64,000 bases of DNA from Chloroflexi bacterium TSY (GTDB lineage: Bacteria; Chloroflexota; Anaerolineae; Caldilineales; Caldilineaceae), in assembly GCA_019217005.1 (NCBI GenBank), contig JAHBNG010000036.1, positions 62,001 to 126,000 on the forward strand, written 5' to 3'. Below the pieces are notes generated by a model. The model was given only the letters and a program-made list of their open reading frames with translations, was not told where the DNA came from and searched no databases. The position numbers were made by a program, and so were the translations under genes. This document shows positions 1 to 8,178 of the stretch, in pieces (positions within the stretch are counted from its first letter, which is position 1; every line of letters starts with the position of its first letter).

Positions 1-889
1 TTCTGGCCCTTTCGTCGGCGACCACTCTTGCGTTTGCCCGCCGATTCGTTGTTGCCAGGACAGACACAAGCCCAGGAGGCCAGTTTCTTAGCTGAGGGCC
101 AGCTTTCGACCGAGGGACCGATCTCCGCCAGAATTATCTCGGCGACGACTCGCCCCACACCGGGAATGGCATCTAGGCGTGCGATGAGGGCATCAATGCG
201 TACATTCAGGTGATCGAGATGATGCAGAACTTCTTGCAGCATAAAACGATGATGAGGACGGACCAGTCCCGTCAACGCATCAACCAACTGGGAATCTTGG
301 CCCGCAGCCGCTTTTGTGCCAAGTCAGCCATGGCTTCTGGGTCCATCTCATCTGCAATCAGGGCCTCGATCATCTGGCGTGCCGATACACCTTGGATGCT
401 CGTGACCACCGATCCCAACTTGACGTTGGCATCTTCCAACACCTTATGCAGGCGATTGACTGCCGCACTCTTCTCTTGCAAGAGACGCGTCCGATAGCGC
501 GTCAGGTCTCGCAAGTCCCTTTGCTCCACATCTGGAATGAAACTGCGCTCCAGCAGTCCATAACTCATCAGTTTCGTGATCCAGGCCGCATCGCTCTCAT
601 CCGTCTTGCGACCAGGCACCTGTGCCAGATGGCGGGCATTCACAATCCAGACCTCAAAATGCTCATGCAACACATTGTAGATCGGTTTCCAATACACTCC
701 CGTACTCTCCATCGCCACATGCGTGATCCCATACGACGACAGCCACGACCTCAACCCCTCCAACTCGACCGTCGTTGTCCCAAATCGCTTGCGCACCTGC
801 TCCATCCTCCCTGATTCATCTACCACACACGCCACTACCATCCGCTTGTGAACATCCAGGCCGCTGCACTTCGGAAACATCACTTCCAT
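1..889 (-). pseudogene. IS110-family transposase, frameshifted and cut by window edge
   Basis: The protein read leftward from 889 starts MEVMFPKCSGLDVHKRMVV and has the IS110 DEDD RuvC-like N-terminal domain (D in GLDVHK, E in AMESTGVYW, then GRKTDESDAAW). The frame stops at 272, but the next frame continues with QLVDALTGLVRPHHRF, then DAIPGVGRVVAEIILAEIGP and PGNNESAGKRKSGR, which is the C-terminal transposase domain with its helix-hairpin-helix and the serine region. The two frames join at about 290-292, where one C seems to be missing from a C run. The gene then runs off position 1. IS110 elements act as a site-specific transposase without classical inverted repeats, and none were found here. 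Either a sequencing indel or a dead copy would explain the break. Confidence 0.9.
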
Positions 890-1210
890 CTTCCTTTCCT
901 TTCACAGCCGCTTATGTGTACCCGATTGTGAGCACAGTCTGCCCTGCGTGTTTCGTCCCGAGGAACGTCCACATCCCGTGGTGCGTCGGTGTACACCAAT
1001 CTAGCTACTGAGCGTTCTTTACTTGACCACGGACCTTTCCCGATTTCTGTTCGGCGGCTGCCACCACACTTTAACACATTTTTCATCCCCTGTTGTGTTG
1101 GCTCACCGCATGTTTATCTACTGAGTTTTACCTTGTCCCCCTGTTATCTTGTCATCTTGTCGTCCAATCAACCTTTTGACGCGTTGTGCGAATCGCTTTA
1201 AAATGCAGCT
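890..1210. other. intergenic, no gene seen
   Basis: No supported ORF. It may hold the outer end of the IS110 element. Around 1133-1166 there is a low-complexity stretch built on TTGTCATCTTGTC-like words; similar text recurs at about 23438-23490 between other genes. Confidence 0.4.
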
Positions 1211-2341
1211 ATGATCGACACGCGATATGGTGCCACAGGCCTACTGCTTTTTGTCTTGCTCTCATCACTGCTGCTGTTGACTGGCTTTGGAACGCCGCGG
1301 TTGGTCGATCGCAACGTCACGCCCGGTATACGTCTGTCGTTGGGGCAATTACGCGCCATCGCTAAGGCGCGCCAAGCACCACAAATTACAGCCAAAGCGG
1401 CACTACTCTATGATGTTGATGGCGATATCGTTCTCTTTGAGCAGAATCAGAATCAGGCACTTCCCCCAGCTAGTTTAACCAAGCTCATGACCGCGCTGCT
1501 CATCCTAGAGCAAACCGATCTGACGGCGCAAGTGACAATTAGGGCGAGCGATCTGATCGGTGGTGCCACAATGGGGTTACAAGCAGGCGAAACGGTGACG
1601 GTTGATGAATTGCTACAGGGGCTATTGATTCCAAGTGGAAACGATGCTTCGATGACACTTGCGCGCCATGCTGCAGGCAATGTGGACCGATTTATACAGC
1701 AGATGAATCAGCGCGCAGAAGAGCTCAATCTTCAGCAGACTCATTTTGTCAATCCACACGGATTCGACGCACCAAACCAGATGACCAGTGCCAACGATAT
1801 GCTAAGGTTGACTCTTGAATTACTGAAAAGCAAGAAGTTCAGAGAGATTGTGGCAACCTCAGAGGCAATTGTTGCCGGACATTCTTTGCGCAACACCAAT
1901 CAACTCCTGCGCACCTTCGTTGGAGCAGATGGGATCAAGACTGGGACAACACCGGCAGCAGGGCAATCTCTGATAGCAAGCATCACACGTAAAAATCATC
2001 AAGTGTTACTCATCATTTTGGGTAGCCGCAACCGATATGCTGATGCGCGCACACTCTATACGGCATACGAAGCCAACTATGTTTGGGCAGATGGAAAACA
2101 GGACACATTATCAGTCTTGAACCGCGTCTACGGAGCCAACGGCACGATCTGGTATTTGCAACCAGAAGGAGAATCTCCAGAAATGCTCCAGCAACGGTGG
2201 ATATCGCCTCCACTGACTGCCTTTCGACGCTTAGAAATACTTCCATCCAGCCAAACCTGGTACGCAGGTATGCGTGTTGGGGTGTTAGAGTGGCGTCTGG
2301 GCCATACAATCATTGGGAATCAGTTGTTGATACTCAAATAG
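1211..2341 (+). CDS. D-alanyl-D-alanine carboxypeptidase (peptidase S11, PBP5-like)
   Basis: Serine peptidase that removes the terminal D-Ala from peptidoglycan pentapeptides outside the cytoplasmic membrane. A hydrophobic N-terminal segment (about residues 10-27) should act as signal or anchor. The three penicillin-binding motifs are in order: SxxK at residues 88-91 (PASLTKLM), SGN at 142-144 (PSGNDASM) and KTG at 243-245 (GIKTGTTP). The 376-residue length fits the family, with a beta-rich C-terminal part after residue 290. In many bacteria such a gene precedes scpA-scpB-rluB-cmk; here rluB and cmk follow but scpA and scpB are absent and a MITE-like element lies in the gap. Confidence 0.93.
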   Translation: MIDTRYGATGLLLFVLLSSLLLLTGFGTPRLVDRNVTPGIRLSLGQLRAIAKARQAPQITAKAALLYDVDGDIVLFEQNQNQALPPASLTKLMTALLILEQTDLTAQVTIRASDLIGGATMGLQAGETVTVDELLQGLLIPSGNDASMTLARHAAGNVDRFIQQMNQRAEELNLQQTHFVNPHGFDAPNQMTSANDMLRLTLELLKSKKFREIVATSEAIVAGHSLRNTNQLLRTFVGADGIKTGTTPAAGQSLIASITRKNHQVLLIILGSRNRYADARTLYTAYEANYVWADGKQDTLSVLNRVYGANGTIWYLQPEGESPEMLQQRWISPPLTAFRRLEILPSSQTWYAGMRVGVLEWRLGHTIIGNQLLILK

Positions 2342-2369
2342 GGAATGACAATTCAATAAGTTACGCTTA

Positions 2370-2397
2370 GATTCTTCGTTTCACTCGAGAATGACAT
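2370..2397. repeat. dispersed intergenic repeat, copy 1
   Basis: The 28 bases starting GATTCTTCGTTTCACTCG recur at 55437-55464 with one mismatch, and the similarity extends loosely downstream (an AATT..TTAAT..CATTCCTA stretch follows in both). Both copies lie between genes. No terminal repeats or duplications were recognised. Confidence 0.6.
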
Positions 2398-2463
2398 GCG
2401 CACTTTTCCGAATTTATTTAATTCGCATTCCTAGGTTGTATCCTCCTGACAAATTGATTAATT

Positions 2464-2548
2464 TAGGACTTATGCACAATGTGATTCGCCTTCTCTCGTA
2501 CGGGCTTGATATATCAAGCCCGTACGAGAGGGTTCTGCGTAAGTCCTA
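2464..2548. repeat. MITE-like palindromic element, 85 bp
   Basis: The ends are inverted repeats (TAGGACTTATGCA at 2464-2476, TGCGTAAGTCCTA at 2536-2548; one mismatch). The interior contains a perfect 38-bp palindrome at 2493-2530 centred on GATATATC. The pentamer TAATT directly flanks it at 2459-2463 and 2549-2553, which would fit a target-site duplication, though it could be chance in AT-rich DNA. No ORF. It separates the S11 peptidase from the pseudouridine synthase. Confidence 0.7.
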
Positions 2549-2628
2549 TAATTGTTACACATTGTCTATTTGCTATGTAATTAATCGTAAGATATAGCTG
2601 AATCTTTACTCCAAGATCCTAAATCCCT

Positions 2629-3417
2629 ATGGAACGTTTACAAAAAGTCATGGCGGCAGCTGGTATTGGTAGCCGACGTGCTTGCGAAGAAATGATCAAA
2701 GCTGGTCATGTATGTGTCGATGGCAAAACCGTCACTCTATTGGGCACGAAAGTTGATCCGCTTACGGCTCAAATTACGGTCAATGGGCGCCCACTGAAAC
2801 ACGAAGAAGAGACCATCTATGTGAAGCTTCACAAACCACGCGGCATGTTGAGTGACTTTGGCGGTGATGCGCGAGAGCGACGTACAGTTCTCGAACTATT
2901 GCCAAAGGGTATTGGGCGTGTCTTTCCCGTTGGACGGCTGGACCAGCATAGCGAAGGGCTGATGCTGTTAACAAATGATGGTCACTTAGCCCATCATCTA
3001 ACACATCCGCGTTTCGAGCATCCCAAGACCTATTTTGTCCTTCTCGAGCGTCATCCACCTTTGCCAGCAATCGAAGCATTGCGTCGTGGCGTTCAATTAC
3101 CTGACGGGCATCGCACCGCACCAGCGCAGGTACAGGTAATTGAGAAGCTCCCCAAACGACTCAAGCCAGGACCAGGACCAATGAGCGGTTGTTGGCTGGA
3201 GATTGTGTTGCACGAAGGGAAAAAACGTCAGATACAGCATATGACAGCAACAGTTGGTCATCCAACATTACGCCTGATTCGTTGGTCTATTGGGTCATTG
3301 ACCTTACAAGATCTGCCTATTCGTGCTTGTGAGAATTTGACGCGCAAGGAAGTGACGGCATTGCACCAAACGGCCCAACAAAGGGTGAAGGGGCGAAAAC
3401 GGAGAGATGGTAGATAG
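2629..3417 (+). CDS. rluB: RsuA/RluB-family 23S rRNA pseudouridine synthase
   Basis: Isomerises uridine to pseudouridine in rRNA. An N-terminal S4 RNA-binding domain (MERLQKVMAAAGIGSRRACEE, residues about 1-65) is followed by the catalytic domain with the GRLD motif in FPVGRLDQHSEGLMLLTNDG (residues about 102-121), which holds the catalytic Asp. The C-terminal KKRQIQHM segment also matches the family. Length 262 is typical. cmk starts 9 bp after the stop, so the two are probably co-transcribed, as in many bacteria. The exact target (RluB, RsuA or RluE type) cannot be told from sequence alone. Confidence 0.9.
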   Translation: MERLQKVMAAAGIGSRRACEEMIKAGHVCVDGKTVTLLGTKVDPLTAQITVNGRPLKHEEETIYVKLHKPRGMLSDFGGDARERRTVLELLPKGIGRVFPVGRLDQHSEGLMLLTNDGHLAHHLTHPRFEHPKTYFVLLERHPPLPAIEALRRGVQLPDGHRTAPAQVQVIEKLPKRLKPGPGPMSGCWLEIVLHEGKKRQIQHMTATVGHPTLRLIRWSIGSLTLQDLPIRACENLTRKEVTALHQTAQQRVKGRKRRDGR

Positions 3418-3426
3418 TGGATTGAT

Positions 3427-4170
3427 ATGAGTCTTCTTTTAGATTTACAGCCGGCGATTATCGCAATGGATGGTCCGGCAGCATCGGGGAAAAGCACGGT
3501 TGGTTCGAAACTTGCCCAACGGATCAACTTTTTATTTTTTGATACAGGCGTCATGTATCGGGCTGTTACTTGGGCGGTACTTGATGCAAACGTAGAGCCA
3601 CAGATGCAGGCAGAAGTGGGGAACATTGCCCAACAGATGCAGATCGATATCCAGGCACCCTCAATAAATGAAGCGGATGGACGCCACAATACGATCCTGA
3701 TCCACGGACAGGACGTGACATGGGAACTATTCACTCCAAAAGTCGATCAAAACGTCTCATTTGTGGCTGCCAACCCAATTGTACGTCGCGCCTTAACAGA
3801 ACAGCAACGTCGTATTGCGATCAGAAACGGAACGGTCATGAGAGCGAGCAATCCCGATCGGTCAGGTACAGCACGATCTGGCATCATCATGGTCGGGCGC
3901 GACATTGGAACTGTGGTGGTTCCCGAAGCGCCGCTCAAGATCTATCTAGATGCATCCCCCGAGGAACGGGCAAACCGACGTTACAGAGAGCAGATTGACC
4001 GAGGCAAAGAGGCAGACTACAATCAAATACTGGAAGACATCTACAAACGCGACAAGCGGGATAGCGAACGGGCAATTGCACCCTTACGTCCCGCAGATGA
4101 TGCCATTGTGATTGATACATCGAGTTTGACAATCGATGAAGTTGTTGAAAAAATTTTAGATTACGTATAG
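3427..4170 (+). CDS. cmk: cytidylate kinase, stop codon supplied by a MITE
   Basis: Phosphorylates CMP and dCMP with ATP in nucleotide salvage. The P-loop is in AMDGPAASGKSTVGSKLA (residues about 14-32), followed by FFDTGVMYRAVTW, the monophosphate-binding region GRDIGTVVVPEA, and the lid segment RRYREQ. The stop TAG at 4168-4170 is made from the TA target dinucleotide plus the first G of the inverted repeat of the element at 4170-4339. Removing the element would extend the frame by two residues (Tyr-Leu) to a TGA at 4346-4348. The core enzyme is complete, so it is probably functional. Confidence 0.94.
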   Translation: MSLLLDLQPAIIAMDGPAASGKSTVGSKLAQRINFLFFDTGVMYRAVTWAVLDANVEPQMQAEVGNIAQQMQIDIQAPSINEADGRHNTILIHGQDVTWELFTPKVDQNVSFVAANPIVRRALTEQQRRIAIRNGTVMRASNPDRSGTARSGIIMVGRDIGTVVVPEAPLKIYLDASPEERANRRYREQIDRGKEADYNQILEDIYKRDKRDSERAIAPLRPADDAIVIDTSSLTIDEVVEKILDYV

Positions 4171-4339
4171 TGACATTTGTCACCTTGGTCCCTGATTTTG
4201 GGTGTTCAAACCCTATACAAGCGAGTCCTTAGAACACCTCTGAGGGTCTGTTAGCGTCAAAAAGGTTACAACATGACAAATTTGAGGTGCGAACCCTCTA
4301 CAAACCCTTGAAATTGTCAATTAGGGTGACAAATGTCAC
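4170..4339. mobile_element. MITE, 170 bp, TA target duplication
   Basis: Perfect 15-bp terminal inverted repeats (GTGACATTTGTCACC at 4170-4184 and its complement at 4325-4339) are flanked on both sides by TA (4168-4169 and 4340-4341). TA duplication is characteristic of IS630/Tc1-mariner-type transposition, so a non-autonomous derivative of that group is the inference. There is no ORF inside; short internal words such as AACCCT.TACAA repeat. It sits exactly at the end of cmk and provides its stop codon, and it replaces whatever leader the next gene once had. Confidence 0.8.
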
Positions 4340-4369
4340 TATTTATGATTTTCAATTTACAATTCGCAG

Positions 4370-5359
4370 ATGACCGAAAACTTTATGCAAAACTCACTAC
4401 TAACGGCTGAACAAAAACTCGACATCTACTACTGGATGCGTTTAACGCGTGTTTATGATGAGACCTTGGTGGCTCTTTGGAAACAGGGACGTGGCGTTGG
4501 CGGAACCTTTGCCCAGCGGGGGCACGAGGCCATCAGTATTGGTGCTGGCTATACGTTGGAGGCTGATGATGTCGTGGCCCCCATGCATCGAGATGTGGGC
4601 TGCTACATGTTGCGCGGTATGACACCGAAGCGAATTCTCTCAAATCAGTTGGGGCGGGCAACTGGCGTTAGTAGTGGACGAGATGCCAATCTGCATGGTT
4701 GCGGTGATATGAGCCTCAATCTGATCGGATTCATCAGTCATCTACCACAATCACTTCCGGTGGCTGTTGGCGCAGCAATGAGCTTCGTCTATCGAAACGA
4801 ACCACAAGTTGCGCTGACCTTTATTGGCGATGGCTGTAGTCAGACGGGTCTTTTCCATGAGTCACTAAATCTAGCAGCAATTTACAATGCGCCCTTCGTG
4901 TTAATCGTCGAGAACAATCAGTATGCATACTCAACGCCAATTGGGTATGCCATGAGCATCGAAGACATAGCAGACCGTGCGGCTGGCTATGGCATGCCAG
5001 GCGTTGTCGTGGAGGGAAATGATGCAGAGGCTGTTTATCAGGTGACAAAAGAGGCTGTCGATCGAGCACGATCAGGGGATGGTCCGACGCTGATTGAATG
5101 CAAAACCATGCGCATGTTGGGACATGCCATTCATGATGGAGCAGAATATGTTCCACCTGACCTTTTAGCCGAGTGGGAAAAGAAGGATCCTGTGCAGATG
5201 ATGGAGCGGCGCTTGATAGATGATGGTCTGGCAGACCAAGATGAGATTGACGAGATTAAGCACCGCTGTGATGTAGAAATTGCCGAGGCGGTCGAGTATG
5301 CAGAGGCGAGCCCTTGGCCTGACCCGGTAACGGTGGAAGAGGGGGTGTATGCGCCGTAG
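4370..5359 (+). CDS. pdhA: pyruvate/2-oxo acid dehydrogenase E1 subunit alpha
   Basis: The alpha half of the thiamine-diphosphate decarboxylase component of a 2-oxo acid dehydrogenase complex. The TPP motif GDGCSQTGLFHESLNLAA ends in VENNQYAYSTP (residues about 153-190), the standard GDG...NN signature. The N-terminus (WMRLTRVYDE, AQRGHEAISIGAG) also fits. Length 329 is normal. The beta subunit follows after about 220 bp, so the two form an alpha2beta2 E1, but no E2 or E3 gene is in the window. Substrate could be pyruvate, acetoin or a branched-chain oxo acid; sequence alone does not settle this. Confidence 0.9.
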   Translation: MTENFMQNSLLTAEQKLDIYYWMRLTRVYDETLVALWKQGRGVGGTFAQRGHEAISIGAGYTLEADDVVAPMHRDVGCYMLRGMTPKRILSNQLGRATGVSSGRDANLHGCGDMSLNLIGFISHLPQSLPVAVGAAMSFVYRNEPQVALTFIGDGCSQTGLFHESLNLAAIYNAPFVLIVENNQYAYSTPIGYAMSIEDIADRAAGYGMPGVVVEGNDAEAVYQVTKEAVDRARSGDGPTLIECKTMRMLGHAIHDGAEYVPPDLLAEWEKKDPVQMMERRLIDDGLADQDEIDEIKHRCDVEIAEAVEYAEASPWPDPVTVEEGVYAP

Positions 5360-5401
5360 TGCTCTATATTGCGATGTTTTAAATTTACCATATCATACAG
5401 T

Positions 5402-5554
5402 CTCTGTAGATCCAATTTTCCGTGGAGTCGCCATGCATGGCGCAGCGTTCTCTAACGCCGGATCTAGTCGAGTAAAGTCGCATTAGAGAACGCCTTTCCA
5501 AAGGAAAGGTGCGCTCTCTTCACGGATATGAGCCACATTTTGGATCTACTGAAT
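5402..5554. repeat. MITE-like region between E1 alpha and beta
   Basis: The core GTAGATCCAA at the left (within 5402-5419) and its complement TTGGATCTAC at the right (within 5535-5554) form an inverted pair. The same word ends a larger element at 63305-63690 and a hairpin at 36452-36490, so this seems to be a dispersed terminal-repeat family. It encloses the palindromic site at 5445-5516. The similarity of the two arms beyond the 10-bp core is weak. Confidence 0.5.
5445..5516. repeat. stand-alone copy of recombinase-element end motif
   Basis: Inverted arms GCGTTCTCTAA (5445-5455) and TTAGAGAACGC (5483-5493) are followed by the hairpin CTTTCCAAAGGAAAGG and GTGCGCTC. The stretch from AGAGAACGCC onward matches the right end of the tyrosine-recombinase element (27318 onward) for about 33 bases, the only difference being an AAA/TTT swap in the hairpin centre. 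No recombinase gene is near. It may be a solo recombination site, an excision scar or a miniature derivative. Confidence 0.6.
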
Positions 5555-5580
5555 CTAGAAAAGAACCAGCGAGAGTGTCC

Positions 5581-6615
5581 ATGAGCCAAGCAAGCAGCAA
5601 CTTTGGATTTACCGATACCACGGAAAGCACCAGCGAAGACCGTACCATGACCTACATCGCCGCAATTAGCGAAGGACTACGCGAGGAAATGAGGCGTGAC
5701 GAGTCTGTCTTCGTGATGGGTGAGGATATTGCGGGCGATTTCGGGGGTGCCTTCAAAGTAACAAAGGGCTTCACCGAGGAATTTGGCGAACGACGCGTCA
5801 TCAACACACCCATGGCCGAGTTGGGTTTTATCGGCGCGGCCACAGGGATGGCCCTCATGGGGTTACGCCCCGTCATCGAGATGCAATTTGCGGACTTTAT
5901 TTCTACTGGGTTTGACAGCATCGTGCAATATGCAGCCACAAACCACTACCGCTGGCAGGCCCCTGTTCCTTGGGTGATTCGTGCACCTGCTGACGGCGGA
6001 TTACGTTCCGGACCGTTTCATAGTCAGAATCCAGAAGCTTGGTTTGTACATTCACCGGGACTCAAAGTGGTTGCCCCGGCAACGCCTGCTGATGCCAAAG
6101 GACTCCTCATCGCAGCCATCCGCGACAACAACCCTGTTATCTACTTTGAAAGCAAACCGCTCTACCGATCACTCAAAGGCTATGTTCCTGCGGGTGATGC
6201 GGTTGTGCCCATTGGCATTGCGCGCCTGGAGCGCGAAGGAGACGATCTCTCGATCATTACCTATGGTGAGATGGTGCGACAGGCATCAGAAGCCGCAGAG
6301 CGTTTGAGCACCGAAGGGGTTGATGTTGAGGTGCTTGATCTGCGCAGCCTGAAACCGATGGATACGGAAGCAATCCTCAAGACAGTCCGCAAAACGGGCA
6401 AGGTTTTAATCGTCCATGCAGCAAATCGGCTGGCCGGAGTTGGTGCCGAAGTGGCCGCCCTCATCTCGGCAGAAGCATTCGAATGGCTTGATGCGCCGAT
6501 TCAGCGAATGGGAGGGCTTGATATTCCAGTTCCCTTCAGTCCGCCGTTGGAAGATGCCTACCGTCCCAGTGCAGAGAAGATTTATGCAGCAGCCCAGGCA
6601 TTAGCGGCATATTAA
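5581..6615 (+). CDS. pdhB: pyruvate/2-oxo acid dehydrogenase E1 subunit beta
   Basis: Beta subunit partner of the preceding alpha subunit. It shows the transketolase pyrimidine-binding domain (MTYIAAISEGLREEM, VFVMGEDI, GGAFKVTKGF, then NTPMAELGFIGAATGMA with the catalytic Glu and QFADFI) and a C-terminal transketolase domain (LSIITYGEMV, EVLDLRSLKPMD). ATG at 5581 is chosen because GAGAG lies just upstream and the longer frame from 5509 begins inside repeat DNA; ATG 5647 is also possible because conserved sequence starts there. About 344 residues, normal for the family. Confidence 0.9.
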   Translation: MSQASSNFGFTDTTESTSEDRTMTYIAAISEGLREEMRRDESVFVMGEDIAGDFGGAFKVTKGFTEEFGERRVINTPMAELGFIGAATGMALMGLRPVIEMQFADFISTGFDSIVQYAATNHYRWQAPVPWVIRAPADGGLRSGPFHSQNPEAWFVHSPGLKVVAPATPADAKGLLIAAIRDNNPVIYFESKPLYRSLKGYVPAGDAVVPIGIARLEREGDDLSIITYGEMVRQASEAAERLSTEGVDVEVLDLRSLKPMDTEAILKTVRKTGKVLIVHAANRLAGVGAEVAALISAEAFEWLDAPIQRMGGLDIPVPFSPPLEDAYRPSAEKIYAAAQALAAY

Positions 6616-6927
6616 GGGGGCCAAAATCAGCCCGCTCATTACTTATTTACGCACATCCACGAACTGGAGGTCGATACGTTATTTCCACTCAATCATCTCT
6701 GAAAGAAAGAGCAACTAATGTTCGTCTATGGATTTAGATAGATACGCTCCATTTTGTTATTTCTGACCGGCTTGACCAGAACCATCTTGAAAGACGCCGT
6801 TGCTGATACGATACCTTGATGATAGTGAGCCGCCCCACATATAATCACTAGTTTCTAGCTATGATTACGCTGAACGATCTACCTGTTCTAGAATGATGGG
6901 CACTAGTCCCAAGCAGGAGTAGAGTAC
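6616..6927. other. intergenic upstream of EAD-trypsin system
   Basis: No ORF supported. This 312-bp gap should carry the promoter of the following three-gene system, but no convincing -35/-10 pair with normal spacing was found. A ribosome site AGGAG lies about nine bases before the ATG at 6928. Confidence 0.4.
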
Positions 6928-8016
6928 ATGCAGTTAACACGCAAAGAGCAAGGAAAACTCAGTGAGGTTTTGCTCAACGCCTTCACTCTGGCCGCACTGA
7001 GACGCCTTCTCTATTACCAGCTTGATCGAGATCTCGAACATATTTCTATTCAAAATACCTACCAAGATATCGTTTTTGATGTGGTTGGCGCGGCAGCACG
7101 TGAGTATTGGGCGTTTGACCTACTCGTTGCTGCTCGTCAGGTCAATCCGCGTAACGAAAAATTGATGCTGCTCGCCAATCGATTTGGCTTAGCCATCGAA
7201 GATATGCCCACCAAGAAGAATCTAGAACGCATCATCAATGAAACAGACAGTTTCTTGGATGTGACAAAATGGCGCGAGCGGCTTGGTGAGGTTGAAACAC
7301 AGGTATGCAGTATCGAGATACGGAACCAACCTGCTGGAACAGGAATCTTGTTAGGGCCAGACGTGCTCATGACCAACTACCACGTTCTGCAGGACGTCAT
7401 TGCTGGCTCAGGTGAGTATCGAGCAAGTGATGTGTCCGTTCGGTTTGATTTTAAACGATTGCACGATGGAACAGTGATCAACTCTGGCATACCATTCAAG
7501 CTGCCCGCGGATGATTGGTTAATCGATTACAGTCCATACAGCCCTCTCGATTCTGAGCAGGATTCTACAGGGGTGCCCACTGTGGAAGAGCTGGATTATG
7601 TGCTGTTCCGTGTAGATGGCACCCCCGGCGATGAACCAGTCGGTGGTGATAAAGGTGACTTGCGGGCAGAGCCACGCGGATGGCTCAAACCCTACGCGCG
7701 TGAACATGATTTTCTGGCGAAACCTGCTCTTTTCATCATACAGCATCCCAACGGACGGCCACTAAAGCTCGCCTTTGATACCAAAGCAGTCTTAAGCGTG
7801 AATGAAAACCGAACACGCGTCCGCTATAAGACAGCAACTGACCCAGGCTCTTCTGGTTCACCCTGTTTTGATCATGATTGGAACCTCATCGCTCTCCACC
7901 ACAGCGGGGATCCCTCTTTCATTCCATCCTGGAATGAGGGAATTCCCTTCCACACCATTCTATCACTGCTTGAAAAACGGGGCATACGTGATGAGTTGGG
8001 CGAGCAGGAAGAATAA
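6928..8016 (+). CDS. EAD1-trypsin-like serine protease
   Basis: Two-domain effector. Residues about 1-88 match effector-associated domain 1 (EAD1), a small helical adaptor (LTRKEQGKLSEVLLNAF, ALRRLLYYQLDRDLEHI, FDLLVAARQVNPRNEKLMLL). Residues about 120-345 are a trypsin-like protease with a readable triad: His152 in TNYHVLQD, Asp223 in LDYVLFRVD and Ser309 in DPGSSGSPCF. There is no signal peptide, so it should act in the cytoplasm. In this class the EAD is thought to recruit the effector to a regulator with a matching EAD; the next gene encodes an ATPase with an EAD-like segment. Targets are unknown. Confidence 0.88.
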   Translation: MQLTRKEQGKLSEVLLNAFTLAALRRLLYYQLDRDLEHISIQNTYQDIVFDVVGAAAREYWAFDLLVAARQVNPRNEKLMLLANRFGLAIEDMPTKKNLERIINETDSFLDVTKWRERLGEVETQVCSIEIRNQPAGTGILLGPDVLMTNYHVLQDVIAGSGEYRASDVSVRFDFKRLHDGTVINSGIPFKLPADDWLIDYSPYSPLDSEQDSTGVPTVEELDYVLFRVDGTPGDEPVGGDKGDLRAEPRGWLKPYAREHDFLAKPALFIIQHPNGRPLKLAFDTKAVLSVNENRTRVRYKTATDPGSSGSPCFDHDWNLIALHHSGDPSFIPSWNEGIPFHTILSLLEKRGIRDELGEQEE

Positions 8017-8060
8017 GGCACTTCCTCAAATCAAATCATCCACGAAGCTCGCAAAAAGAA

Positions 8061-8143
8061 AGGAAGCGTGTCCCAAGGCGTGTCAATGCAACCGATTCTC
8101 TGACTGAGCGGTGTCCATTTACACACTTTGTGGTACACACTCC
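8061..8143 (-). mobile_element. 82-bp MITE family, copy 1 (inverted relative to copies 2 and 3)
   Basis: Imperfect terminal inverted repeats: GTGTCCCAAGGCGTGTCAATG on the left and the complement of GTACCACAAAGTGTGTAAATG on the right. The hexamer AAAGAA directly flanks it (8055-8060 and 8144-8149). Copies lie at 19333-19414 and 34508-34589. It separates the protease from the ATPase and pollutes the 5' end of the ATPase reading frame. Confidence 0.75.
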
Positions 8144-8178
8144 AAAGAAACACAAGGGTTCAAGCTCTTAGCTCGCAA

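Noticed and set aside
314..1201. Several overlapping ORFs opposite the IS110 transposase
   Set aside because: They are shadows of the transposase on the other strand with no recognisable domain.
5509..5580. Longer N-terminus of E1 beta from 5509
   Set aside because: This part is repeat DNA, and the family homology begins after 5581.
8128..8178. Earlier start of the STAND-like ATPase at 8128
   Set aside because: The added residues are encoded by the 82-bp MITE and have no place in the family.
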